A stretch of 64,000 nucleotides of DNA. Origin: Duganella aceris. Its GTDB lineage: Bacteria > Pseudomonadota > Gammaproteobacteria > Burkholderiales > Burkholderiaceae_D. Below are positions 51,377-60,397 of this stretch, piece by piece. The stretch covers positions 1 through 64,000 of the forward strand of contig NZ_JAADJT010000002.1 in the NCBI RefSeq assembly GCF_011090165.1. The letters run 5' to 3'. Below the pieces are notes generated by a model. It ran no database searches. It saw nothing but the letters and a program-made list of their open reading frames with translations, and had not been told where the DNA came from. The position numbers and the translations under genes were made by a program. Position 1 is the stretch's first letter; the number at the start of each line of letters is the position of its first letter.

Positions 51377-51406
51377 CAACGCCGCCCTTGTCTGGTGGCG
51401 TTTTTT
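51377..51406 (+). terminator. Terminator-like hairpin upstream of trpS
   Basis: AACGCCgcc ... GGTGGCGTT followed by TTTTAT, 43 bases before the trpS ATG. It could end a short leader RNA (attenuation) or a transcript from the left. A TTGACA box occurs about 130 bases further upstream. No leader peptide rich in Trp codons was seen. Confidence 0.55.
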
Positions 51407-51448
51407 ATATTCGTCGCGCCGGACCGGGGCAACGTAAAGGAACCCCTG

Positions 51449-52510
51449 ATGAGCTTGCCCGAACAGTCCGAAGTCTCCGCCGAAGTCAAGGCCACCATCG
51501 CCGTCCCGACCAAAGGTTCCACCATCCTGACCGGCGACCGCCCGACCGGTCCGCTGCACCTCGGCCACTTCGTCGGCAGCCTGCGCAACCGCGTGGCCTA
51601 CCAGCACGACTACAAACAGTTCATCATGCTGGCCGACGCCCAGGCGCTGACCGACAATATGGACGACACCAACAAGGTCCACCGCAACGTGGTCGAAGTG
51701 GCGCTGGACTACCTGGCGGTCGGCATCGACCCGACCAAGTCGACCATCCTGATCCAGTCGCAGATCCCGGAACTGGCCGAGCTGACCTTCTACTATCTGA
51801 ACCTGGTCACCGTGGCCCGCCTGGAACGCAACCCGACCGTCAAGACCGAGATCGCGCTGCGCGGCTTCGAGCGCGACATCCCGGCCGGCTTCCTGACCTA
51901 TCCCGCCTCGCAGGCGGCCGACATCTCCGCCTTCAAGGCCGCCATCGTGCCGGTCGGCGAAGACCAGATCCCGATGATCGAGCAGACCAACGAAATCGTG
52001 CGCCGCTTCAACCGCCTGGCGCAAAAAGACATCCTGGTCGAGTGCAAGGCGCTGGTGCCGGAAATCGGCCGTCTGCCGGGCACCGACGGCAAAGCCAAGA
52101 TGAGCAAGTCGCTGGGCAACACCATCAACCTCGGCGCCACCGCCGCCGAGATCACCGCCGCCGTCAAAAAAGTCTACACCGATCCGCTGCACCTGCGCGT
52201 CGAAGACCCGGGCCATCTGGAGGGCAACGTCGCCTTCATCTACCTGGACGCCTTCGATCCCGAAAAGGACAAGCTGGAAGAAATGAAGGCCCACTACGTG
52301 CGCGGCGGCCTGGGCGATTCCATCGTCAAGAAGCGGCTGGAACTGGTGTTGCAGGAAATGCTGGCGCCGATCCGCGCCCGCCGCGAGGAACTGGCGCAGG
52401 ACAAGGGCTACATCATGCAGATGCTGAAGGAAGGCACCTCGCGCGCGCGCGAAGTGGCGGCCAGGACCACCGACGAAGTCAAGGCCGCGCTCGGCCTGAG
52501 CTACTTCTGA
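51449..52510 (+). CDS. trpS: Tryptophanyl-tRNA synthetase
   Basis: 353 aa from ATG 51449, which has AAAGGA upstream; the frame opens at 51395 but the extra codons cross the leader hairpin. Class Ic synthetase: [20 protein letters not shown] (HIGH-type motif in LHLGH), the [26 protein letters not shown] block that builds the tryptophan pocket, [16 protein letters not shown], and [10 protein letters not shown] (KMSKS loop). It charges tRNA-Trp with tryptophan in the cytoplasm. The length is close to that of bacterial TrpRS (about 330-350 aa). The DUF1294 gene begins right after the stop. Confidence 0.95.
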   Translation: MSLPEQSEVSAEVKATIAVPTKGSTILTGDRPTGPLHLGHFVGSLRNRVAYQHDYKQFIMLADAQALTDNMDDTNKVHRNVVEVALDYLAVGIDPTKSTILIQSQIPELAELTFYYLNLVTVARLERNPTVKTEIALRGFERDIPAGFLTYPASQAADISAFKAAIVPVGEDQIPMIEQTNEIVRRFNRLAQKDILVECKALVPEIGRLPGTDGKAKMSKSLGNTINLGATAAEITAAVKKVYTDPLHLRVEDPGHLEGNVAFIYLDAFDPEKDKLEEMKAHYVRGGLGDSIVKKRLELVLQEMLAPIRARREELAQDKGYIMQMLKEGTSRAREVAARTTDEVKAALGLSYF

Positions 52511-52530
52511 TTCCGCCACAGCAGCTGACG

Positions 52531-52797
52531 TTGCTGTGGCTGGCGTCGTTCTACGGCGTCGCCAGCGTGGCGTGCTTCATCACCTATGCGGTCGACAAGT
52601 CGGCCGCGATCCACCGGCGCCAGCGCATTTCCGAGCGCACCTTGCTGCTGCTCGGACTGGCGTGCGGCTGGCCCGGCGGCTTGCTGGCGCAACGCCTGCT
52701 GCGCCACAAGACCAGCAAGACGCCGTTCCAGATCGCCTACTGGTGCAGCGTCGCCGCCAACCTGGCCGCCGTCTGGTGGCTCTGCACTCTCTACTGA
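52531..52797 (+). CDS. DUF1294 small membrane protein (no ATG start)
   Basis: About 88 aa, two to three membrane helices. LLWLASFYGVASVACFITYAVDKSAA, RRQRISERTLLLLGLACGWPGGLLAQRLLRHKTSK and FQIAYWCSVAANLAAVWWLCTL are the DUF1294 pattern. There is no ATG between the trpS stop and the conserved block. TTG 52531 is the most likely start, with ATT 52510 (overlapping the trpS stop) or CTG 52525 as alternatives. It continues in a frame that is open through trpS, and translational coupling to trpS is probable. The function is unknown. Confidence 0.78.
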   Translation: MLWLASFYGVASVACFITYAVDKSAAIHRRQRISERTLLLLGLACGWPGGLLAQRLLRHKTSKTPFQIAYWCSVAANLAAVWWLCTLY

Positions 52798-52808
52798 GGA
52801 TCTGAACC

Positions 52809-53768
52809 ATGTGGCACGGCGTCTTATGCGGTTTGCTGGCGGGAGCGATGTGGGGCATGGTGTTCATCGTGCCGGCCTTCCTGACTGCGTTCACGCCGCT
52901 GGAGATGGCTTGCGGCCGCTACATCTGCTACGGCCTGATCGCCGCCGGCCTGATGCTGCCGCGCCTGCCCGCGCTGCTGCGCCGCCTCGACCGCGACGAC
53001 GTGATCGCGATGATCAAGCATGCGCTGTCGGGCAACATCGTCTACTACATGCTGCTCGCGCTGGGCGTGCAGTTGGCCGGCGTCTCGGCCACCTCGCTGA
53101 TCATCGGCGTGCTGCCGATCACGGTCACGCTGATGGGCCACAAGGATCACGGCGCGGTGCCGCTCAGGCAACTGACGCTGCCGCTTTTGTTGGTCGCGGC
53201 CGGCATCGCCTGCATCAATATCGACGTCTTCACGCATGACACCGGCCACGGCATGCCGCTGGCGCAGAAACTGCTCGGCGTCGCCTGCGCCACCGGCGCG
53301 CTGCTGTGCTGGACCTGGTACTCGGTCGACAACGCACGCTACCTGAAGCGCAATCCGCACTTCAGCAGCGGCGAGTGGTCGGCCTTGTACGGCGTGTCGA
53401 GCGGGCTGATCGCGCTGGTGATCGCGCTGGCGGCGCTGGCCGTGTTCCATGCCGACGTCACCGGCGCCGGCGCCGTGGCCAGCGGGCGCGACTGGACGGT
53501 GTTCTGGATCGTCAACGCGGTGCTGGCCTTGGGCGCGTCGGTGATCGGCAACCATCTATGGAACGTCGCCAGCCGCAAGGTGCCGCTGACCTTGTCCGGC
53601 CAGCTGATTTTATTCGAGACCCTGTTCGCGCTGCTGTACGGCTTCATCTACCGGCACCAGCTGCCGCGCGGGCTGGAGATCGCGGCGATGGTGCTGCTGG
53701 CCGCCGGCGTGATGTGGTCGGTGCGCATCCACGCGCTGGACGACGCGCACGAGGCGCACGGCGGCTAA
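52809..53768 (+). CDS. EamA/DMT-family exporter
   Basis: 319 aa, ten membrane helices in two EamA repeats. First half: GLLAGAMWGMVFIVPAFLTAFTPLEMACGRYICYGLI, VYYMLLALGVQLAGVSATSLIIGVLPITVTLM. Second half: LLGVACATGALLCWTWYSVDNARYLKR, LILFETLFALLYGFIYRHQLP. These are the drug/metabolite-transporter signatures (small-molecule or amino-acid export). AGGATCTGAACC precedes the ATG; the gene follows DUF1294 by 11 bp. The 3' end overlaps the convergent PaiB-like gene by 4 bp. Confidence 0.9.
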   Translation: MWHGVLCGLLAGAMWGMVFIVPAFLTAFTPLEMACGRYICYGLIAAGLMLPRLPALLRRLDRDDVIAMIKHALSGNIVYYMLLALGVQLAGVSATSLIIGVLPITVTLMGHKDHGAVPLRQLTLPLLLVAAGIACINIDVFTHDTGHGMPLAQKLLGVACATGALLCWTWYSVDNARYLKRNPHFSSGEWSALYGVSSGLIALVIALAALAVFHADVTGAGAVASGRDWTVFWIVNAVLALGASVIGNHLWNVASRKVPLTLSGQLILFETLFALLYGFIYRHQLPRGLEIAAMVLLAAGVMWSVRIHALDDAHEAHGG

Positions 53769-54403
53769 TCGCCCGTGATGCGGCCGGCCACCAGCCCGGC
53801 CATCGCCGCTTCGTCCCGCGAGCGCAAGCCCGCCACCACGCCGCGCTGGTCCTCGACGCTGCGGTTCTGGCTGACCTTCCACTTCCCTACCAAGCTGTCG
53901 ATCGGAATTTCGATGCCGATGATGCCCTTCATGGTCGCGGCCAGGAAGTCGGCCGGCGCGTCGGCCGGTTTCCAGGGCGCGGGCAAACCGCCTTCCTGCG
54001 CCAAGGTCAGGTCGTCCAGCTGGCGGCGCAGCCAGGCGGCATCGTCGACCACGCGCGCCATGCCGCGCGCCTGCACCATCGTATAGTTCCAGGTCGGCAC
54101 CACCTTGTGCGTGGTGCGCTTGGTTTCGTACCAGCCCGGGCTGATGTAGGCCTCGGGCCCCTGGAACAGCACCAGGCAGGCCGGCGACGCTTCCAGCTTG
54201 CGCCACAGCGGATTGGCGCGGGCGACGTGGGCGCGCAGCAGGCCGAGGCCGTCCGGACCTTCGTCGGGGTACAGCATGAACGGGATCAGGTCGGCGCTGA
54301 CGCCTTCGGCGCCGGCGACGATCAGCGTCGCCAGCGGATGGGCGCGCATCAGGCCGTGCTGGAGGTCGAGACGGTCTTCGGCGAAGTTGTTCGGCTGGTA
54401 CAT
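53765..54403 (-). CDS. FMN-binding PaiB-like (negative transcriptional regulator family) protein
   Basis: 212 aa. Split-barrel flavin fold: FAEDRLDLQHGLMRAHPLATLIVAG, SADLIPFMLYPDEGPDGLGLLRAHVARANPLWRKL, GWYETKRTTHKVVPTWNYTMVQARGMARVV and GIEIPIDSLVGKWKVSQNRS, all typical of FMN-binding PaiB/FMN_bind_2 proteins. The Bacillus PaiB is linked to sporulation and protease-gene repression; in proteobacteria the role is usually unknown and the protein may be a flavin enzyme. It is cytoplasmic. Confidence 0.9.
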   Translation of the reverse strand: MYQPNNFAEDRLDLQHGLMRAHPLATLIVAGAEGVSADLIPFMLYPDEGPDGLGLLRAHVARANPLWRKLEASPACLVLFQGPEAYISPGWYETKRTTHKVVPTWNYTMVQARGMARVVDDAAWLRRQLDDLTLAQEGGLPAPWKPADAPADFLAATMKGIIGIEIPIDSLVGKWKVSQNRSVEDQRGVVAGLRSRDEAAMAGLVAGRITGD

Positions 54404-54497
54404 GGCGCGGATCGGTGGGTTGAGGTGAGGCCGAGTGTAGCAGCGGCGGCGCGGCGCTCACAGGTCCAGCCGCGTGCGCGGCGATGGGGCCAGCGGC

Positions 54498-55112
54498 TCA
54501 ATCGAGCAGGCCGTTGTCGCTCAGCACATCCTGGATCAGTTCCAACCGCAGCACCGGATTCTCCTGGAGCAGCAGGCGCTGCTTTTCCTCCAGGTCCAGC
54601 CGCAACAGCTCGCACCAGCGGTTCGCGACCCAGCCCGCCTCGTCAAGACGATACGGCGGCGCCAGCGGCATGTTGGCGGTCGAGATCTGTTTCTTCTGCA
54701 AGGAGCGGATCAGTGCGCCGAGCGCGTTGGCCACGTCCTGCTGCTCGGTCGGGATCGGCACCACCATGTCTTCGGCCACCTCCTCCACCTCGGCCATCCA
54801 CAGCCCGTGCTTCAGCTGCTCGGCCGAGCGCACCTGGAAGCGGGTGGTGCCGATGCACGAGATCTGCAACAGCCCCGGTAGCGGCGCGGTCCAGTCGATG
54901 ATGCGCGCCATGGTGCCGGCGGCCGACAAGGTCTCGTGCTTTTCCGGCAGGCGCACTTCGCTGCCGTCCAGCAGCGACACCACGCCGAACTCCTCGCCAC
55001 GCGCGATGCAGCGCTTGATCAGGTCGAGATAACGCACTTCGAACACTTGCAGCGGCAAATGCCCGTCGGGGAAAAGTATCGTATTCAGCGGAAAAAGAGG
55101 AATTGATGCCAT
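54498..55112 (-). CDS. Lon N-terminal (LON substrate-binding) domain protein
   Basis: 204 aa, a stand-alone Lon N-domain without ATPase or protease. IPLFPLNTILFPDGHLPLQVFEVRYLDLIKRC is the diagnostic start, followed by FGVVSLLDGSEVRLPEKHE, GLLQISCIGTTRFQVRS and a helical tail (PTEQQDVANALGALIRSLQKK). Such proteins may bind peptides or act as cereblon-like adaptors. The gene is monocistronic between same-strand neighbours. Confidence 0.92.
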   Translation of the reverse strand: MASIPLFPLNTILFPDGHLPLQVFEVRYLDLIKRCIARGEEFGVVSLLDGSEVRLPEKHETLSAAGTMARIIDWTAPLPGLLQISCIGTTRFQVRSAEQLKHGLWMAEVEEVAEDMVVPIPTEQQDVANALGALIRSLQKKQISTANMPLAPPYRLDEAGWVANRWCELLRLDLEEKQRLLLQENPVLRLELIQDVLSDNGLLD

Positions 55113-55136
55113 TCCAACATAATGGCATGAAATTGC

Positions 55137-56444
55137 TCAGTCCGGCTCATGATTGTGGCGGCGATAGATCACTCCGCCCTTCATCACCAGGCCGATGTTG
55201 CGCAGCGCGGCGATGTCGCGGGTCGGATCGCCGCGCACCGCCACCAGATCGGCCAGGTAGCCCTCGCGGATGCGGCCCAGCGCGGCGTCCTGGCCGAGCA
55301 CGCCGGCGTTGACCACGGTGGCCGCGCGCAAGGCTTCCAGCGGCGTCATGCCCAGCTTGACCATCCACTCCAGTTCGCGTTCGTTGCTGCCGTGCGCGAA
55401 CACGCCGACATCGCTGCCGTTGCCGATGACGACACCCAGCTTGCGCGCCAGCTGGAAGGCGCGCGCGGCGGCCTGCATGGAGGGCGTGGCGGCGTCGCCG
55501 CGCTGGTATTTCTGGAAGTATTCGCTGGTCGCTTCGGGCGCGGTGAGGGTCGGAAAGTAGGCGACCTTGCGTTCCGCCATCAGGCGGAAGGTGGCCTCGC
55601 TGCCGCCGTAGCCGTGCTCGATGCTGTCGACGCCGGCCAGCGTGGCGCGGCGCATGCCCTCGTCGGTGCTGGCGTGGGCCGCGACCTTGCGGCCCGATTC
55701 GTGCGCCGCCTGCACCAGCGCATCGAGCTCGGGCTGGCTGAAGGTGGCGTGGGCGGATCCGTCGGCGCCGGTGCGGTAGTCGGCGTAAACCTTGATCCAG
55801 TCGGCGCCGCGCGCGCCCTGCTCGCGCACCGCCCGCACCACTTCGTCGATGCCGCTGGCTTCCTGCGCGCCTTTGGGCAGGTCGACGTCGGCGCGGTAGG
55901 CGCGCGGCGACGGTCCGTAGGTGCCGGTGGCGACGATGGCGCGGGTGGCGATGAATAAACGCGGGCCGGCAATCACGCCGTCGTTAATCGCTTTTTTAAT
56001 CGCGACATCGGCATACAGCGCGCCTTCGGTGCCCAGATCGCGCAAGGTGGTGAATCCGGCCTGTAAAGTCGCCGCCGCGTGGCGGCCGGCCAGCAAGGTG
56101 CGGTATTCAACCGACTCCTTTAACACCTGGTCGTCCCACGAGGTTTCGTTATAAGGATGCAGCAGCACATGCGAGTGCAGATCCATTAATCCCGGGATCA
56201 GCGTGGCGTCCGGCAGACTGATACGCTCGGCGCCGGCCGGGATATTCATTTTATCGGCCGGGCCCACCGCCGCGATCTTGCCGTCGGCGATAAGCACCGA
56301 CCAATCGGCGTGCGGCTGCCCTTCGCCGGTCCAGACGCGGGCCGGACTTAAGAGCGTGGAATGCAGCGGCGCGGCGGCCTGTGCGGCGGATGAGAATATG
56401 GAGATTAAGGCGGAGAATAAGACTGCGGCACGGCGTCGCATCAT
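55137..56444 (-). CDS. Exported metal-dependent amidohydrolase
   Basis: 435 aa with signal peptide ([22 protein letters not shown]). Amidohydrolase (TIM-barrel) motifs: [16 protein letters not shown] (metal H-x-H), [26 protein letters not shown] (metal His), [14 protein letters not shown] (catalytic Asp) and the C-terminal small beta domain [18 protein letters not shown]. It resembles the imidazolonepropionase/PucA-like and Xaa-Pro-type periplasmic amidohydrolases. The substrate may be a cyclic amide, dipeptide or ester and is not determined. It has an M-M start; either Met is possible. Confidence 0.9.
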   Translation of the reverse strand: MMRRRAAVLFSALISIFSSAAQAAAPLHSTLLSPARVWTGEGQPHADWSVLIADGKIAAVGPADKMNIPAGAERISLPDATLIPGLMDLHSHVLLHPYNETSWDDQVLKESVEYRTLLAGRHAAATLQAGFTTLRDLGTEGALYADVAIKKAINDGVIAGPRLFIATRAIVATGTYGPSPRAYRADVDLPKGAQEASGIDEVVRAVREQGARGADWIKVYADYRTGADGSAHATFSQPELDALVQAAHESGRKVAAHASTDEGMRRATLAGVDSIEHGYGGSEATFRLMAERKVAYFPTLTAPEATSEYFQKYQRGDAATPSMQAAARAFQLARKLGVVIGNGSDVGVFAHGSNERELEWMVKLGMTPLEALRAATVVNAGVLGQDAALGRIREGYLADLVAVRGDPTRDIAALRNIGLVMKGGVIYRRHNHEPD

Positions 56445-56465
56445 GGATAGCGTCCCGAAAAGATA

Positions 56466-56513
56466 AAAGCCGGCACCCGGTTTATAGAATATAAACCCGA
56501 GTCGACCGGCTTT
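56466..56513 (-). terminator. Intrinsic terminator of the H-NS-like gene
   Basis: AAAGCCGG ... CCGGCTTT with an inner GGGTTTATA/TATAAACC pair, lying 10 bases after the H-NS stop; on the minus strand it is followed by TTTATCTTTT. The long stem and T-rich tail fit a Rho-independent terminator. Confidence 0.82.
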
Positions 56514-56522
56514 GCAGAAAAA

Positions 56523-56813
56523 TTACTTAATCAGATAATCGTTCTTGTCCTTGCCTTCGAGCCATTTCGGCGCGCGGCCACGGCCGGTCCAGGTCTGGCC
56601 GGTGGCTTCGTCACGGTACTTGGTCGGCACCGGAGCGCGGGTTTTAACGGTTTTTACCTTGGCAGCGCCGCCCAGATCGGCCACGGTCAGCCCGTATTCA
56701 CGCATGATGGCCGTGACTTTTTCCTTGGCCTGCGAAATTTCATTTTTGCGGGCGGTTTCGGCGAGGTTTTCCAGTTCGGCGATCTTTGCTTTGTATTCCT
56801 GGTAAGTCGTCAT
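56523..56813 (-). CDS. H-NS-like nucleoid-associated protein
   Basis: 96 aa. An N-terminal coiled-coil dimerisation helix ([44 protein letters not shown]), then the H-NS C-terminal DNA-binding motif [23 protein letters not shown]. The TWTGRGRxPxWL core binds the minor groove of AT-rich DNA. This short form is common in Oxalobacteraceae and Burkholderiales. It probably silences AT-rich foreign genes such as those in the 2.3-6.2 kb island. The AT-rich 217-bp region upstream could contain its own promoter and autoregulatory sites. Confidence 0.95.
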   Translation of the reverse strand: MTTYQEYKAKIAELENLAETARKNEISQAKEKVTAIMREYGLTVADLGGAAKVKTVKTRAPVPTKYRDEATGQTWTGRGRAPKWLEGKDKNDYLIK

Positions 56814-57030
56814 CGTATTTCCTTCTTTATGGTTGGGTTGGATTTAAAAACCACAAGTGACAATGTGTGAGAATTGATAGCCGCAATTTACCATAACTTT
56901 GGAGGAATACTCCAGATATCCGCTAACAAATTCCAATATAGCGATAAAAGCGAATATTTTCCACAACTGTTTGAAGCGAATCAGAGGTTTGCTCGGCGGA
57001 ATAACTATTAGAATAAGATGAGCTCAGGGC

Positions 57031-57945
57031 TCATTCGCATAAAGGCCGTATCTGCACGCCTTCCTTGACCACCTTGCGTATCAGGTTGGCGAGCCGGCAG
57101 GTGGCGGGACCGGCCACCTCGGGATTAGCGACGATTAAGGACAGGCCGAGTTTGCGGCGTTGTCCGACGCGCAGCGGCAAGGGTTTCAACAAGCCCTCTT
57201 CTAATTGCTTTTGGATTTTATGCTCGGCCAGCCAGCCGAACCCGATACCGTTGCAAATCATTTCCAGCCGCGTATGCGGACTGGTCACGCTCCAGCGCTG
57301 GTTGCTATTAAGCCAGCCGTGATCGCGCGGATTCAGCGTGCCGGAATCGCGCACGACGATGTGCAGATTGCGGCTCAGGTCGTCCACCTCCAGCTCGCGG
57401 CCCAGCGCGTGCAGCGGATGGCAGGGATGGGCCACGGCGACGAACTCGATATCCATCAGCGCGTCGCCGAGGAAGCCGGAGGGGATGCGGCTGGCGATGG
57501 CGATGTCGACCCGCTGCTCCAGCAGCGCGTCCTCGGAACCGGACAGCACGGTCTCCTCCAGGTTGACGCGGGTGTGCCTGGCCCACGGCTCGAAGTCGCG
57601 CAGCACCTGCACCAACAACTCGACCGGAAACAGGCTGTCGACGGCGATGCTGACTTGCGGTTCCCAGCCTTCGGCCAGGCTGCCGGCCAGCTGCTCCAGC
57701 TGGAAGGCGTCGCCCAGCAGCTCGCGCGCCTTGGTCAGCAGCGCCTCGCCGGTCTTGGTCAAGCGGGCGCGGCGGCCGTCGATCTCCAGCAGCTCGACGC
57801 CGAGTTGCTCCTGCAGCTTGGCCACCATGTAGCTGACCGAGGACTGGCTGCGATGCAAAGCCTCGGCCGCCTGGGCGTAGCCGCCGCATTCGACGATCGC
57901 TTGCAGCACTTGCCACTGCTCCAGCGTACTCTTAGGTATCTTCAA
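57031..57945 (-). CDS. LysR-family transcriptional regulator
   Basis: 304 aa. Winged helix-turn-helix at about residues 1-65 (LEQWQVLQAIVECGGYAQAAEALHRSQSSVSYMVAKLQEQLGVELLEIDGRRARLTKTGEALL), followed by a substrate-binding lobe (PQVSIAVDSLFPVELLVQVLRDF and DIAIASRIPSGFLGDALM). It binds DNA as a tetramer with an unknown small-molecule effector. The nearest candidate target is the TonB receptor 55 bp away on the same strand, but no clear operator (T-N11-A) was identified. Confidence 0.95.
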   Translation of the reverse strand: MKIPKSTLEQWQVLQAIVECGGYAQAAEALHRSQSSVSYMVAKLQEQLGVELLEIDGRRARLTKTGEALLTKARELLGDAFQLEQLAGSLAEGWEPQVSIAVDSLFPVELLVQVLRDFEPWARHTRVNLEETVLSGSEDALLEQRVDIAIASRIPSGFLGDALMDIEFVAVAHPCHPLHALGRELEVDDLSRNLHIVVRDSGTLNPRDHGWLNSNQRWSVTSPHTRLEMICNGIGFGWLAEHKIQKQLEEGLLKPLPLRVGQRRKLGLSLIVANPEVAGPATCRLANLIRKVVKEGVQIRPLCE

Positions 57946-57999
57946 TGGGATTCCCGGATCAGACCGGAACGCCGGTCTTTCGCGGCATCATACCATTCC

Positions 58000-60213
58000 T
58001 CAGAAACGCTTTTCCACCGTGACCCGCAGCTGGGTTTCGCCGTTGGCGACGCTGGTTCGGTTCAGGCTGCCGTTGGCGTCGTTGTACAGGGTTTCGGTGG
58101 TGTAGTCCTGCGCCAGCAGGTTGGAGACGGCGACGCGCAGATTGTTCTGCGGATCGAGCTTCCACAGCGCGTACACGTCCAGGTCGCGCCGCACCGAGCT
58201 GTAGCCGCCCTGGGTGGCGCTCAGGCGCGCCGGGCCGCCGTTGCGGAAGCTGAAGTTGCCGCCGGTGCTGAGTTGATTGTCGCGCGTCTTGTAGTCGATG
58301 CCGAGCGTGGCGCTGAGCGGGGTCTGCTGGTCGAGCCGGTTGTCCGGGCCGGGCACGCTTTCGACCCGCGACCAGTTGCGGCTGACGCTGGCGCGCAGGT
58401 CCAGCGCCGGCGCGTTATTCATCAGCACGCGCAGCGGGAACTTGGCTTCCAGCTCGACGCCGCGGGTTTCGGCGCGGCCGTCGTTGATCGCGGTCGAGAC
58501 CCAGCGTTCGTCCTCGTACAGCAGGCCCTGGCGGGTGTAGTTCTCGATGCGGCGCACCGAGGCGCTGGCGCTGAGCAGGCCGCCCTCGCCCCAGTAATGT
58601 TCGAACGACGCGTCCAGGCCCAGCGCCAGTTCCGGCTTCAGGTTCGGATTGCCGCGACGGTCGGGTTCGGTCTGGCTGTTGTTGGTCGAGGTGAATTTGC
58701 GTGGAATCAGCGCGGCGGTCGACGGCGCCTTGTAGGTGCGGGTCAGCGCCAAGCGCAGCTGGTCCTTCTTGTTGGGCAGCTTGATCAGGGTTTGCATCAG
58801 CGGGCTCAGCACACTGGAGCGCTGTTGCACGGCGTCGAAGGTGTTGCCTTCGCTGCGGGTGTCCAGTCCTTCCCAGCGCAGGCCGGTGTAGACCGACCAC
58901 GACGGCGTCAGGTTCCATTCGTCCTGGCCGTACAGCGCCAGCCGCGTCACCTTGGCCGAGAAGCCTTCGTCGCTGTTGATCGGATCGCTGCCCGGCAGGT
59001 CGGCGTCGCGCTGGATGCGGCTGTCGTCGCGTTGCGTGACGCCGGCGTCCCAGCCCAGCGAGATCGCATGCTCCAGCGCGGCATCGTCGCCGTCGGCCGG
59101 TTTGCCGAAGGTCAGCGGACGGGAAAACTTGCCCTGGGTGCTGAAACCCTGCTCCGAGCTTTCCGAGGTCACGATGCGGTACAGCGTGGCCGGCAAGCCC
59201 CCGTTGCCGCCGACCTGGTGCGAATCGCTGGTGTTGCGGGCATCGCTGATCGCGGCCTTCAGGTCCAGCTTGGCGCCCTGGTCCAGCTTGTGGATCCAGT
59301 TCAGGTCGGTGCGGCCGAAGCCGTTGTGGGCGCTGTAGGTGCTGTCGATGCGATCGTAGTCGGGGCCGGCGCCGAGCTCGGTGGCGGTACGGCTATGGCT
59401 GTTGCTGGCGAACTGATTCAGGTTGAAGAACGATTGCGAGGTCAGCGTATCGCCGTTTTCCAGCGTCCAGTTGATGCGCGGCGACAGGTTGAAGCCGTCG
59501 GAACGGCCCTGGTCGCGCCAGGTGGCGCTGCGGCGCAGATTCGGCATGCCGTCGGCGTCGGCGCCGTCCTCGAAGGATGGCGTCATGCGGTTGTACATAT
59601 AGCGCCAGGCGTTGCCGCCGAACGAGTAGGAGGTCGAGCCCAGCTTGTCCGACATTTGCAGGCTCAGGCCCGGCGAACTGAAGTGACTGCCCTTGCCTTC
59701 GCTGAGCTTGACTTCATGCTGCGCCGCCTTCAGCGCCTTCTTCAGCACGATGTTGATGGTGCCGGCGATCGACTGGGTGCTGAACTCGGCGCTGGCGGCG
59801 CGCAGCACCTCGATGCGTTCGATCACGTCCGGCGCCAGGCTGTCGATGGCGAAGCCGGCCGGCGCGCGTTCGCCGTTGATCAGGATCTGGGTGTAGCCGG
59901 CGCCGAGGCCGCGCATGCGGATTTCGCCGCCGCTGCGGCCGGACGCGCCGCCGATGGTGATGCCGGGCAGGCGTTTGAGCACGTCGTTGACCGAGGTGTC
60001 GCCGTATTTCTGGATTTCCTCGCTGCTGACCACGGTCTTGCTGGCGGTATCGTCGCGCCGCGCGTCGTAGCTGGCGGCGGCGCCCTTGACCTCGATCTTC
60101 TGCATGACCGGCGCTTCAGGTTCCTTCGGCGCCAGATCATCGGCGCGCGCGCCCGCCGCCCAGCACAGGGTGAATACAGCCGCAGCGATCTGCGTCAGAT
60201 GAAGTGTCTTCAT
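58000..60213 (-). CDS. TonB-dependent outer-membrane receptor
   Basis: 737 aa from ATG 60213, giving the signal peptide KTLHLTQIAAAVFTLCWAAGARA; the frame opens at 60249 but that start would place charged residues before the signal. Plug domain: KTVVSSEEIQKYGDTSVNDVLKRLPGITI, GGEIRMRGLGAGYTQILINGERAP, IERIEVLRAASAEFSTQSIAGTINIVLK. The barrel has TonB-receptor strands and ends with an aromatic residue (TVEKRF). The ligand is unknown (siderophore, peptide or nucleoside). A LysR gene lies downstream on the same strand. Confidence 0.93.
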   Translation of the reverse strand: MKTLHLTQIAAAVFTLCWAAGARADDLAPKEPEAPVMQKIEVKGAAASYDARRDDTASKTVVSSEEIQKYGDTSVNDVLKRLPGITIGGASGRSGGEIRMRGLGAGYTQILINGERAPAGFAIDSLAPDVIERIEVLRAASAEFSTQSIAGTINIVLKKALKAAQHEVKLSEGKGSHFSSPGLSLQMSDKLGSTSYSFGGNAWRYMYNRMTPSFEDGADADGMPNLRRSATWRDQGRSDGFNLSPRINWTLENGDTLTSQSFFNLNQFASNSHSRTATELGAGPDYDRIDSTYSAHNGFGRTDLNWIHKLDQGAKLDLKAAISDARNTSDSHQVGGNGGLPATLYRIVTSESSEQGFSTQGKFSRPLTFGKPADGDDAALEHAISLGWDAGVTQRDDSRIQRDADLPGSDPINSDEGFSAKVTRLALYGQDEWNLTPSWSVYTGLRWEGLDTRSEGNTFDAVQQRSSVLSPLMQTLIKLPNKKDQLRLALTRTYKAPSTAALIPRKFTSTNNSQTEPDRRGNPNLKPELALGLDASFEHYWGEGGLLSASASVRRIENYTRQGLLYEDERWVSTAINDGRAETRGVELEAKFPLRVLMNNAPALDLRASVSRNWSRVESVPGPDNRLDQQTPLSATLGIDYKTRDNQLSTGGNFSFRNGGPARLSATQGGYSSVRRDLDVYALWKLDPQNNLRVAVSNLLAQDYTTETLYNDANGSLNRTSVANGETQLRVTVEKRF

Positions 60214-60397
60214 TTGAATAGGGAATGGGAATCCAGTGGGAGTCGACATTATGCCTTTGCCGATACGAAATGTTCAGTAAATAACAAGTATGCGCGGGTG
60301 TTTAGCGCAATTTCATAAACGGCCATCGCGAAAACATGAATCTCTGGAATGGCAACGCTATAATGTACGATCGTTAATTTTGTATGGATAGCCCACC

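Noticed and set aside
57205..60318. Long plus-strand open frame (1037 aa) opposite the LysR and TonB genes
   Set aside because: Spans two genes with clear families on the other strand; composition (Val/Gln/Arg/His) is typical of antisense frames in GC-rich DNA.
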